Assembly: GCA_002507545.1 (NCBI GenBank)
Contig: DAVR01000026.1
Location: forward strand, 1 to 64,000
Direction: 5' to 3'
Length of the DNA: 64,000 bases
DNA from: Archaeoglobus sp. UBA230
GTDB lineage: Archaea; Halobacteriota; Archaeoglobi; Archaeoglobales; Archaeoglobaceae
The notes under the pieces are model-generated. The model was not told where the DNA came from. It was given only the letters and a program-made list of their open reading frames with translations, and made no database searches. Shown piece after piece: positions 1 through 8,542 of the stretch (the stretch's first letter is position 1; every line of letters begins with the position of its first letter). The position numbers were made by a program, and so were the translations under genes.

Positions 1-2
1 CA

Positions 3-1238
3 AGTGGGAGGAAGGAGATTTATAGACCCACCTACAGGTCGGAAGTTTTGAGAAGGATAATAAAGAAGTATGTTCAACCGTCTGGCAATCTTTTTGGTAG
101 GTTTACCGGTGCGGACATTGAGCTTAACGCAAGAACGATTACGAGGCTTGCAGAACTTTCCTACAGGTGCACAATCTGCAGAAGATGCACTCAGACATGT
201 CCTATAGGAATAGATAATGGACTGATAACAAGGGAGATAAGAAAGCTTTTCAGTCAGGAGATGGGCATTGCTCCTTCAGCCCTGCACATGCAGGGTACTG
301 TGCAGCATCTCGAAAAAGGCTCATCAACAGGATTAACACCGGACGGCTTCAAAGACATCATCGAGTTCATTGAAGAAGACATTGAGGAGAGGACAGGGAA
401 GAAAATAAAGATACCTGTTGACGTTAAGGGGGCTGATATTTTACTAATACACAACGCTGGTGAGTATCTCAGCTGGCCTGAAAATGTTGCCGCCTTTGCG
501 GTTATATTTGAAGAAGCCGGACTGGACTGGACGTTGAGCAGTGAGATCGTTGGTTATGATGCTGTGAACTACGGAGTTTGGTATGATGATGTGCAGCTTG
601 CCAGAATAGCTCTTAAACATGCTGAAATAGCCAATAAACTTGATGTAAACCGCATTGTGGTTGGAGAATGTGGACACGCACATAAGGCAATCACCGTTAT
701 AGCTGACAGAATCTTCATTGACGAATACAACATTCCAAGGGAAAGCTGCCTGCCATTGCTCTGGGACATTGTGAGAAAGAAGAAGCTGAACCTCGACCCA
801 GAGAAAAACAACTTCCCTGTCACGCTCCATGACCCCTGTAATGTGGTTAGATTGATGGGAATTGTTGAACCTCAGCGCAAAATACTGCACGAAATCTGCC
901 CGCAGTTCAGAGAAATGAATCCAAACGGAGTTTACAACTACTGCTGTGGTGGAGGGAGTGGTTTCGCGATAATGAACTCTATGAACTTCCCCGAGTTCAG
1001 GGCAAAGGTTTCAAGCAGAATGAAATTCAAGCAGATACTCGATGCCTTCCAAGACCACATTGAGCCAGATGTTCAGAAGTATGTTTGTGCACCATGCAGC
1101 AACTGCAAAGGAGCAATTAGAGATATCTTAACGCATTACAACGCAACGGAGAAGTGTGGGATATACTACGGTGGTCTGGTTGAACTGATAGTCAACGCAA
1201 TGGTTGATGTTGAGGAGCCTTTTGTGGAAATGTATTAA
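3..1238 (+). CDS. DsrK/TmcB-type iron-sulfur subunit, 5' truncated
   Basis: The reading frame is open from the first bases, so the gene begins outside the window; a TTG at 48 is not needed as a start. It is a heterodisulfide-reductase-D-like protein of the DsrK/HmcF/TmcB group, the cytoplasmic subunit of membrane redox complexes in sulfate reducers. A 4Fe-4S motif CTICRRCTQTCP is seen about 40 residues after the TTG. The C-terminal half has cysteine-rich CCG elements (HDPCN, YNYCCGGGSG, CAPCSNC) that would hold a noncubane or second cluster. DsrK proteins have another cluster further upstream, which would lie before base 1. Family membership is firm; which Archaeoglobus complex it belongs to cannot be decided here. 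Confidence 0.85.
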   Translation, partial: SGRKEIYRPTYRSEVLRRIIKKYVQPSGNLFGRFTGADIELNARTITRLAELSYRCTICRRCTQTCPIGIDNGLITREIRKLFSQEMGIAPSALHMQGTVQHLEKGSSTGLTPDGFKDIIEFIEEDIEERTGKKIKIPVDVKGADILLIHNAGEYLSWPENVAAFAVIFEEAGLDWTLSSEIVGYDAVNYGVWYDDVQLARIALKHAEIANKLDVNRIVVGECGHAHKAITVIADRIFIDEYNIPRESCLPLLWDIVRKKKLNLDPEKNNFPVTLHDPCNVVRLMGIVEPQRKILHEICPQFREMNPNGVYNYCCGGGSGFAIMNSMNFPEFRAKVSSRMKFKQILDAFQDHIEPDVQKYVCAPCSNCKGAIRDILTHYNATEKCGIYYGGLVELIVNAMVDVEEPFVEMY

Positions 1239-1255
1239 GGTTCTTTCATTTTTCC

Positions 1256-2086
1256 CTATATTTTATAGGACTCATACTTCCATATCAGGTCAAAGTACTT
1301 CTTCATTCCTGCTACCAAGCTGGGATTCTCTGTTACCGCCGCATCACGCAGATATAACGGGATTTCTGGGTCCTCAACGACAAATATCGCTTTTCCTGTC
1401 CTGTAATCATAGCTCGGATCAACAATGCTCCCTCTGAGAGGTAGAGGAGTTTTACTCGATCTTATCTCTGCGTCAATATCAGACTTGATCATTTTTACTA
1501 TTTCAGTCTGTACTTTCCTCGTTCGCTCGTCAGTAAATTCTCGACCGAGAAGCAGAATTTTTATTTCAACACCTCTCTTATCTGCATCAACCAACTCCTT
1601 TCTAACCTTGGGATAGTACTCAAAGCTTCTTGACACTATGTTTATCTCTCTCTGTGATTCAGAATACATCATCCTCGTCTCCCTTTCACTCGCTTCTCCA
1701 ACCCTGATCACCCTTATAAGCTCCTTCGAGTGGATACTGGATGGAGAATACACAGAGGCAAGCTCTCCTACAAGGTCTTTCTGTACTGCTTCGTAAAACC
1801 CTATTTTACCTTCATATTCAAGTGTTATGTTTCTTCTGAGCCTTTCAGCGATCTCTTCAGGCTTTCTCGCCCTAAATCTCACAGGTCGTGTGGGAATTTT
1901 GTCAACCAGTCCAAGGTCTGAAAGCTGATCCAAGACCTCGTAAATCTTGGCTCTTGGAATCCCGCTAAGTTCGCTTATCTCTGATGCCTTTGCCTCTCCA
2001 CATTTGAGAATTGAAATGAGAGCTTTTGCTTGATAGGTGCTCATACCAAGCTTCTCCAAAATACTCTCAACATTCATTAGTTTCAT
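1256..2086 (-). CDS. TrmB-family transcriptional regulator
   Basis: This 276-residue protein has an N-terminal winged helix (residues about 8-75, including the helix-turn-helix around KASEISELSGIPRAKIYEVL) and a C-terminal effector region typical of TrmB sugar-sensing regulators. It diverges from three sugar-nucleotide epimerase genes and its start lies 64 bases from the first of them, so control of that operon and of itself is the simplest inference. It ends 17 bases from the convergent DsrK-like gene. The effector is unknown. The start ATG at 2086 fits the beginning of the HTH domain. Confidence 0.85.
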   Translation of the reverse strand: MKLMNVESILEKLGMSTYQAKALISILKCGEAKASEISELSGIPRAKIYEVLDQLSDLGLVDKIPTRPVRFRARKPEEIAERLRRNITLEYEGKIGFYEAVQKDLVGELASVYSPSSIHSKELIRVIRVGEASERETRMMYSESQREINIVSRSFEYYPKVRKELVDADKRGVEIKILLLGREFTDERTRKVQTEIVKMIKSDIDAEIRSSKTPLPLRGSIVDPSYDYRTGKAIFVVEDPEIPLYLRDAAVTENPSLVAGMKKYFDLIWKYESYKI

Positions 2087-2150
2087 CTCAGAAGCAAAAC
2101 TTTAAATATTTTGCTACAACTAAAAGTAACAACAATATGGAGGTGTGGTT
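2087..2150. promoter_or_regulatory. Divergent promoter with inverted repeats (candidate TrmB operator)
   Basis: Between the TrmB gene and the epimerase operon lies an AT-rich TATA-like core (TTTAAATA, 2101-2108) framed by a 6-base inverted repeat GCAAAA/TTTTGC (2094-2099 and 2109-2114). A second small palindrome, ACT-AAA-AGT, follows at about 2120-2128. A Shine-Dalgarno GGAGGTG at 2139-2145 sits 5 bases before GTG 2151. A repeat over the TATA box is a natural place for a repressor; that TrmB binds there is inference. Confidence 0.45.
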
Positions 2151-3299
2151 GTGACAATAATAGTAACAGGTGCCGATGGGTATGTAGGGTGGCCAGTTCT
2201 TCTGAGACTTGCGGAGACCTTCCATGACGAGAGAATCGTAGGGGTTGACAACTTTGCAAGAAGGAGATGGGTAGAAGAGATTGGATGTGTTTCTGCAAAT
2301 CCGATTCTGTCCCCTGCAGAGAGAAGAAAGAAAGTTGAAGACTTAGGAAAGGTGTCTTTTGTCGAGGGCGATCTGATTTCAAAGGAATTTGTGAACATGC
2401 TTGTTAGAGTGTATCAGCCAGACGTAATAATTCATCTTGCAGCCCAGCCTTCAGCCCCATACTCTCAGATAAGCTGGGAAAAGGCAGTTTACACACAGTA
2501 CAACAATAACGTGTCTACCCTAAACCTTCTCTGGGCTTTGAAGGAGAATAAAATGCTCGATGCTCATTTTATAGCTGCAACAACCACAGGTGTCTACGGA
2601 GCTCCAGAATATCCAATTCCGGAGGGTTTTATCGAGGTTGAGTATAAGGGAGGAAAAGACATCGTTCCACATCCCCATATGGCAGGCAGTTTCTACCACA
2701 TGAGCAAGTGCAACGATATTAACAACATGTATCTCGCCCATAAGCAGTGGGGGCTGCCAGTGTCGGATGTGAGGGTGGCAATCGTTACAGGTGCAACGAC
2801 CGAGGAGGCTAAGGGAGATATGGCGACACGTTTCGACTTTGACTTCTACTTTGGAGTGGTCACTCACAGATTCTGCGCGCAGGCTCTGATAGGGTATCCG
2901 ATAACGGTTTACGGAAAGGGTTTGCAGGGTAAACCCTTTGTTACACTTGAGGATTGCGTCAAGTCCTTTGTTGAGCTGGCGAAGAAAAAGGACGTGGATG
3001 GATATGATGTTTACAATCAAACTCTGGGCGCTGTAAAGATTGTGGAGCTGGCGGAGATAATCAGAGAGGCAGCAGAAGAAGAGATTGGGCTCGAAGTTGA
3101 GATAAAGCACGTACCAAATCCGAGAGTCGAGAAAGAGGAGCATGAAATGGTTATTGAAAACGATAACTTCATAAAGCTTGTTGGAAAGCCGATGGACCTC
3201 AAAGAGGCAATTGGAGATATATTCAGAACAATAGAGGATAGAAAGAAAATTATCGAGAGCTACAAGGACAGATTTTTGCCCAGAGGACTGGAAAAATGA
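2151..3299 (+). CDS. UDP-sulfoquinovose synthase-like NAD-dependent epimerase/dehydratase
   Basis: An extended short-chain dehydrogenase with Rossmann motif TGADGYVGW near the N-terminus. It matches the SQD1/Agl3 group rather than plain GalE: SAPYS, the block AVYTQYNNN, a catalytic-type SFYHMSK (Tyr-x3-Lys), YGKGLQGKPFV and NPRVEKEEHE all recur in plant and cyanobacterial SQD1 as I recall it. SQD1 makes UDP-sulfoquinovose from UDP-glucose and sulfite; archaeal Agl3 does this for N-glycans. A sulfite-reducing cell has the second substrate at hand. GTG 2151 is preferred to GTG 2145 because of the GGAGGTG spacing. First gene of a three-gene operon. Exact substrate not proven by sequence. Confidence 0.8.
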   Translation: MTIIVTGADGYVGWPVLLRLAETFHDERIVGVDNFARRRWVEEIGCVSANPILSPAERRKKVEDLGKVSFVEGDLISKEFVNMLVRVYQPDVIIHLAAQPSAPYSQISWEKAVYTQYNNNVSTLNLLWALKENKMLDAHFIAATTTGVYGAPEYPIPEGFIEVEYKGGKDIVPHPHMAGSFYHMSKCNDINNMYLAHKQWGLPVSDVRVAIVTGATTEEAKGDMATRFDFDFYFGVVTHRFCAQALIGYPITVYGKGLQGKPFVTLEDCVKSFVELAKKKDVDGYDVYNQTLGAVKIVELAEIIREAAEEEIGLEVEIKHVPNPRVEKEEHEMVIENDNFIKLVGKPMDLKEAIGDIFRTIEDRKKIIESYKDRFLPRGLEK

Positions 3300-4213
3300 T
3301 TCTGATTACGGGAGGATGTGGTTACATAGGAACTGCCCTATCTGAAATTTTAACCCGGCGGGGAGAAGAGTTCAGAGTGCTGGATAATCTTTCAGGCTGC
3401 AATCCGCTAAATCTTATTTTTCTCAATCATGCGGAGTTTGTATGGGGTGATGTCAGAAAAAGAGAAGATATCCGGGAGGCTCTGGAAGGGGTTGAGGTCA
3501 TCATCCATCTCGCAGCAAAACTCCCCACTGCTCCGGGAATTATTGATGATGCCAAGAATGACGTGGAAGATGTGAACTACACGGGAACTTTGAACGTTCT
3601 TGAAGAGGCAAGGAGGAAAGATCTAAAAGTTCTTTTTGCCTCTACATGCAATGTGTATGGTGTCGGAACGAATCTGGATGAGAATAGCATTGTCCATCCC
3701 TTAAACCCCTACTCGAAATCGAAATTAAAGGCTGAAGAACTCTGCATCGAATATAGCGAGAATTACGGTCTCGACGTTGTAATCCTCAGGCTTGCCTCCG
3801 TTTACGGATACAGTCCCGGTGTCAGGTTCAATTTAGTCGTAAACTACTTTACACTTCGAGCACTACTTGGATACAATCTCACGGTTTTTGGATTGGGAGA
3901 CAACTGGAGACCCTTTATACATGTCAGAGATGCTGCAGAGTCCTTTCTTTTCCTCATGGATAGAGGAAAAAGCGGAGAAATTTATAACGTAGGTGGAGAA
4001 AATTACAGAATACGGGATGTGGCAGAAGTGGTTCGCGATACGGTTAACCCCTCTGCGAGAATTGAGTATATGAAAGACAGGACTCCAGAGTTCAGCTACA
4101 GTGTTGATTTCTCAAAAATTCAAGAACTTGGATTCTGTCCAGAGTCTGACCTTAGGGCAGGAATAAAAGACCTTGCAAGTAGGTTGGAGGCTCTTAAAAG
4201 TTTGAGGAGGTAG
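3296..4213 (+). CDS. NAD-dependent sugar-nucleotide epimerase/dehydratase
   Basis: This 305-residue extended SDR has the NAD-binding GGCGYIGTA motif at residues 6-14, a STCNVYG substrate loop and a catalytic Tyr-x3-Lys (YSKSK) near residue 143. It resembles GalE-like and dTDP-glucose dehydratase-like enzymes of surface polysaccharide or N-glycan pathways. The start overlaps the preceding stop by four bases (ATGA), showing tight translational coupling with the SQD1-like gene. Substrate is not assignable from sequence. Confidence 0.85.
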   Translation: MILITGGCGYIGTALSEILTRRGEEFRVLDNLSGCNPLNLIFLNHAEFVWGDVRKREDIREALEGVEVIIHLAAKLPTAPGIIDDAKNDVEDVNYTGTLNVLEEARRKDLKVLFASTCNVYGVGTNLDENSIVHPLNPYSKSKLKAEELCIEYSENYGLDVVILRLASVYGYSPGVRFNLVVNYFTLRALLGYNLTVFGLGDNWRPFIHVRDAAESFLFLMDRGKSGEIYNVGGENYRIRDVAEVVRDTVNPSARIEYMKDRTPEFSYSVDFSKIQELGFCPESDLRAGIKDLASRLEALKSLRR

Positions 4214-4214
4214 T

Positions 4215-5123
4215 ATGAAGGTTGGCGTAACTGGAGCGGGAGGTTATGTTGGAGCGGGCTTGTGCGGAAAGCTGATGGAGAGGGGTCATGAGGTTGTAAT
4301 GGTTGATAATTTCTACAATGCTCAGGTGAAAGATGTTCATGGGAACAAGATTGTATGGGCTGACATAAGAGATAGAGAAGAGATGGAAAAGATGTTTGCG
4401 GATTGCGACCTGATAATCCACTTAGCTGCTATATCAGGCGTTGCCGAGTGTGATGACATGCCGGACAAGGCCTACGAGGTAAATGTGGTTGGCACAGCGA
4501 ACATCGCATGGATGTGCAGGAAATATGGAATAGACCTCATATTTCCCTCCTCGATGGCTGTTATTGGCGACCCCATTGAGTTGCCGATAAAATCCACACA
4601 CCCACGAAACCCCCTAAACATCTACGGACTCACGAAATGGGTTGATGAAGAAATCATAAGAACACTCTCAAAAGGAAAATTCAATGCTCTCGTCTTTATG
4701 AAAACAAATATCTACGGGGAATACGAACTCGATGGTAGGGGGATAACGAAGAGAACTGTAATAAACATATTTGTCAACAAAGCGTTGAAAGGAGAGACTC
4801 TTACCGTTCATAAGCCCGGAACTCAGACGAGAGACTTTATCCACGTTTTAGATGTTATTGATGCTTACGTGATGGCTGTGGAGAATCTGCCTAAGGGATT
4901 CAACATCTCTACACTTGCTGGAGGAGAATGTCTTTCTGTTTTAGACATCGCAAAGCTCGTGAGAAAGTATTCCAATGTGGAGATTGAGCTGATCGAGAAT
5001 CCGAGAAAAGGCGAAACTCACGCGAAAAACTTTGAAGTTGATACGGAAGAGGCTAAACATCTCATAGGATTTGAAGCCAAGAGAAGGGTTGAAGAAGAGA
5101 TAAAGCGTCAACTGGGTAGATAG
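4215..5123 (+). CDS. NAD-dependent sugar-nucleotide epimerase/dehydratase
   Basis: A second GalE-like SDR of 302 residues with the Rossmann motif TGAGGYVGAG at the N-terminus, PSSMAVIG in the substrate region and catalytic YGLTK near residue 136. It follows the previous gene by one base, with a GAGGAGG ribosome site just before ATG 4215. It completes a three-enzyme sugar-nucleotide module under the probable control of the divergent TrmB gene. No glycosyltransferase is in the window, so the end product is unknown. Confidence 0.85.
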   Translation: MKVGVTGAGGYVGAGLCGKLMERGHEVVMVDNFYNAQVKDVHGNKIVWADIRDREEMEKMFADCDLIIHLAAISGVAECDDMPDKAYEVNVVGTANIAWMCRKYGIDLIFPSSMAVIGDPIELPIKSTHPRNPLNIYGLTKWVDEEIIRTLSKGKFNALVFMKTNIYGEYELDGRGITKRTVINIFVNKALKGETLTVHKPGTQTRDFIHVLDVIDAYVMAVENLPKGFNISTLAGGECLSVLDIAKLVRKYSNVEIELIENPRKGETHAKNFEVDTEEAKHLIGFEAKRRVEEEIKRQLGR

Positions 5124-5170
5124 AGCTTAAACTCGAAACACATAAATTCAAGCAGAATAAATGAAAGCCC

Positions 5171-5659
5171 ATGAAACTCGAGAAGGTTGAAATTCTGAAT
5201 CCTGATTTGAAGTATCAGATAATAGTCGGACAGGCGAACTTCTCCGTATTTACCGTTGATGACCTTTTCAGGGCTTTGCTTACCGCAGTTCCGGGTATAA
5301 AGGTTGCGGTTGCCATGAACGAAGCTGCCCCAAAGCTTGTGAGAGTTACGGGCAATGACGAGGAGTTGAAGAAGCTGGCAGCGGAAAATGCTTTGAGAAT
5401 TGCAGCAAGCCATGTATTTGTCGTGGTATCTTCAAACGCTTTTCCAATAAACGTTCTTAACACCATCAAACTTCACCCAGCAGTTTGCAATGTCTTTGTT
5501 GCTTCAGCAAATCCAATCGAAATCATTGTAGCCGAAACAGAGCTTGGGAGGGCTGTACTTGGAGCGGTTGACGGTGCTGCCGTCACAAGAATTGAAAATG
5601 ACGAAGAGAGGAGGCAGAGAAGAGAACTCTGCGAGAAGCTCGGATACAGGCTTGACTGA
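5171..5659 (+). CDS. Adenosine-specific kinase family protein (PF04008)
   Basis: A 162-residue protein matching the small archaeal/thermophile family named adenosine-specific kinase after a structural study; enzymatic activity in this family is only weakly documented. The conserved core includes VVSSNAFPINVLN and CNVFVASANP. It has no known kinase fold motifs. It has its own AT-rich promoter in the 48-base gap and lies upstream of leuS, probably transcribed separately. Confidence 0.75.
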   Translation: MKLEKVEILNPDLKYQIIVGQANFSVFTVDDLFRALLTAVPGIKVAVAMNEAAPKLVRVTGNDEELKKLAAENALRIAASHVFVVVSSNAFPINVLNTIKLHPAVCNVFVASANPIEIIVAETELGRAVLGAVDGAAVTRIENDEERRQRRELCEKLGYRLD

Positions 5660-5693
5660 CAAAATTTTTAATCCCATTAACTGAGGCAACTGC

Positions 5694-8495
5694 ATGGCAG
5701 ATTTCAAAGAAATCGAGAGGAAGTGGCAGAAAGCTTGGCAGGAATCAAGGATTTTTGAGGCTGATCCTGACAATCGTGAAAAGTTTTTCTTGACTATCCC
5801 CTATCCTTATCTTAATGGAAATCTTCATGCAGGACATACGAGAACCTTCACAATTGGAGATGCCTTTGCCAGATACATGAGAATGAAGGGGTATAACGTC
5901 CTCTTTCCTCTTGGATTTCATGTAACTGGCACACCGATTATAGGGCTGGCGGAACTGATAGCCAAGAGAGACGAGAAGACGATTGAGGTTTACACGAAAT
6001 ATCATGACGTCCCGCCTGATGACCTTCTTGAACTCACAACGCCTGAGAAAATTGTAGAATACTTCTCCAAAGAGGCTCTTCAGGCTCTGAGGAGAATAGG
6101 CTATTCCATAGACTGGAGGAGAGTTTTCACGACGACAGATGAGGAATATCAGAAGTTCATTGAGTGGCAATACTGGAAGCTGAAGGAGATGGGTCTGATT
6201 GTCAAGGGAACTCATCCCGTCAGGTATTGCCCTCACGACCAGAACCCGGTTGAGGATCACGATCTGTTGATGGGTGAAGAGGCAACGATTGTTGAGTTTA
6301 CAGTGATCAAGTTCAAGCTCGAAGATGAGGAGTTAATCTTCCCATGCGCCACTCTGCGCCCCGAAACGGTTTTCGGGGTTACCAACATCTGGATAAAGCC
6401 CACCACATACGTTATTACTGATGTTGAAGGGGAAAAGTGGTTAGTGAGTAAGGAGGCATATGAAAAGCTAACCTACACTGAAAAGTCTGTTAAGCTTGTC
6501 AAAGAGGTTGATGCAAGGGATTACATAGGAAAATACGTTATAGTTCCTCTTGTCAACAGAAGGGTTCCAATCTTGCCAGCTGATTTTGTTGACACCGATA
6601 ACGCTACTGGAGTTGTGATGAGCGTTCCCGCACATGCTCCCTATGATTACGCCGCCATTGAGGATTTGAAGAGGGACGAAGAGAGATTGAAGGAGTTTGG
6701 AATTAATAGAGATGTTGTTGAAAATCTCAAGCCTATCGTACTCATAGGGACGTCCGACCTAAAAGGGGTTCCGGCAGAGATGCTTGTAAGGGAACTTGGT
6801 GTGAGAAGTCAGCAGGATGTTGAGCTGCTGGAGAAGGCGACAAAGACCCTCTACAAAAAGGAGTATCACACAGGAATTATGCTCGAAAACACAATGGATT
6901 ATGCTGGGATGAAAGTTTCTGAGGCGAAGGATAGAGTTCATGAGGATTTGATAAGGACTGGTTTGGGTGATGTGTTCTACGAGTTCAGCGAAAAGCCAGT
7001 TGTATGCAGATGCGGCACTAAATGTGTTGTGAAAGTTGTCAGGGATCAATGGTTCTTGAATTACTCAAATCGAGAATGGAAGGACAAAGTTCTGAAACAC
7101 ATTGAAGAAATGGAAATAATCCCGGACTATTACAAAGAGGAGTTCAGAAACAAGATTGAATGGTTGAAGGACAAGGCTTGTGCGAGAAGAAAAGGGTTGG
7201 GGACGAGGATACCGTGGGATAGAGAATGGTTAATAGAGAGCCTCTCAGATTCAACTATTTACATGGCTTACTATATCCTTGCAAAGTATATCAACGAAGG
7301 CACTCTGAGAGCCGAAAACATGACTCAGGAGTTCTTAGATTATGTGCTTCTTGGCAAAGGAGATGCAGAGAGCGCTTCAAGTTCCGCTGGCATTGACGTC
7401 AGGGTCGTGGAGAAAATCAGACAGGATTTTGAATACTGGTATCCTGTTGATTTGAGGAGCAGTGGAAAGGACCTTGTCGCCAATCACTTGCTCTTCTATC
7501 TCTTCCACCATATTGCAATCTTTCCACCAGAAAAATGGCCAAGAGCAATTGCTGTCAATGGCTATGTCAGTCTTGAGGGTAAAAAGATGAGCAAGAGTAA
7601 AGGGCCTTTGCTCACGATGAAAAGAGCTGTCCAGCAGTATGGAGCGGATGTGACAAGGCTCTACATTCTCCATGCGGCAGAGTATGACAGCGATGCAGAT
7701 TGGAAAAGCAGGGAGGTTGAAGGACTTGCAAACCACCTCAAAAGATTCTACAACCTTGTGAAGGAGCACTATGTTAGCGAAGTTAAGGAGGCATCGGCAC
7801 TCGATCGCTGGCTGGTGAGCAGAGTGCAGAGAGCGATAAAAGAGGTCAGAGAGGCTATGGATAGGCTGCAGACAAGAAGGGCCGTGAATGCTGCCTTTTT
7901 TGAAATTATGAACGACGTGAGGTGGTATTTGAGAAGAGGTGGCAATAATCTCGCCATAATCCTCGACGACTGGCTAAAGCTACTCTCCCCCTTTGCTCCG
8001 CACATCTGCGAAGAACTCTGGCATCTAAAGCACGATAGCTTTGTGAGTCTTGAACCCTACCCAGAATTCGACGAGTCCAAGATTGACGAGAGTGCTGAGA
8101 TGGCAGAAGAGTATCTTAAAAGGTTAATAGAAGACATACTGGAGGTTAAGAAGTTCGTTGAAGGAGCCAAAGAGGTTTACATTTATCCCGCGGATGAATG
8201 GAAAGTTGAAGCTGCCAAAGCCGTTCTCAGCAGTAACGATATCGGGGAGGCTATTAAGAAGCTCATGCAGGACGAAAGAATGAGAAAGATCGGGAAAGAG
8301 GTGACAGATTTTGTGAAAAAAGTTTTCAAGGACAGAAAGAAGCTGGTGGTTTTGAATGAGAAAGAGATAATCCAGAAGAACGCCAGTTTCATTGAGAATG
8401 AGATAGGGATGAAAGTTTCCTTCGATCCATCAAAGGTTCCAGATGAGAAAAAGAGAATGGCCATTCCGGGTAAACCTGCCATATATGTTGTCTGA
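5694..8495 (+). CDS. leuS: Leucyl-tRNA synthetase, archaeal type
   Basis: A 933-residue class I synthetase charging tRNA-Leu. The HIGH-type motif is LNGNLHAGHTRT near residue 45, the KMSKS motif is KKMSKSKG near residue 632, and the editing (CP1) domain lies between with the conserved TLRPETVFG segment. Length fits archaeal/eukaryotic LeuRS. TATA-like TTTTTAAT about 25 bases before ATG 5694 suggests a leaderless message. A tRNA-Leu gene is present elsewhere in the window (25064-25146). Confidence 0.97.
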   Translation: MADFKEIERKWQKAWQESRIFEADPDNREKFFLTIPYPYLNGNLHAGHTRTFTIGDAFARYMRMKGYNVLFPLGFHVTGTPIIGLAELIAKRDEKTIEVYTKYHDVPPDDLLELTTPEKIVEYFSKEALQALRRIGYSIDWRRVFTTTDEEYQKFIEWQYWKLKEMGLIVKGTHPVRYCPHDQNPVEDHDLLMGEEATIVEFTVIKFKLEDEELIFPCATLRPETVFGVTNIWIKPTTYVITDVEGEKWLVSKEAYEKLTYTEKSVKLVKEVDARDYIGKYVIVPLVNRRVPILPADFVDTDNATGVVMSVPAHAPYDYAAIEDLKRDEERLKEFGINRDVVENLKPIVLIGTSDLKGVPAEMLVRELGVRSQQDVELLEKATKTLYKKEYHTGIMLENTMDYAGMKVSEAKDRVHEDLIRTGLGDVFYEFSEKPVVCRCGTKCVVKVVRDQWFLNYSNREWKDKVLKHIEEMEIIPDYYKEEFRNKIEWLKDKACARRKGLGTRIPWDREWLIESLSDSTIYMAYYILAKYINEGTLRAENMTQEFLDYVLLGKGDAESASSSAGIDVRVVEKIRQDFEYWYPVDLRSSGKDLVANHLLFYLFHHIAIFPPEKWPRAIAVNGYVSLEGKKMSKSKGPLLTMKRAVQQYGADVTRLYILHAAEYDSDADWKSREVEGLANHLKRFYNLVKEHYVSEVKEASALDRWLVSRVQRAIKEVREAMDRLQTRRAVNAAFFEIMNDVRWYLRRGGNNLAIILDDWLKLLSPFAPHICEELWHLKHDSFVSLEPYPEFDESKIDESAEMAEEYLKRLIEDILEVKKFVEGAKEVYIYPADEWKVEAAKAVLSSNDIGEAIKKLMQDERMRKIGKEVTDFVKKVFKDRKKLVVLNEKEIIQKNASFIENEIGMKVSFDPSKVPDEKKRMAIPGKPAIYVV

Positions 8496-8542
8496 ATACC
8501 AAAGCTTAAACTTTTTATATTTTTAATGTAAAACTTTTACCA

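Noticed and set aside
48-50. TTG as the true start of the first gene
   Set aside because: The frame stays open to base 3 and DsrK-like proteins carry another iron-sulfur cluster upstream, so the gene is cut by the window edge.
444-890. A 148-codon open frame on the minus strand
   Set aside because: Antisense to the DsrK-like gene; no ribosome site, promoter or recognisable domain.
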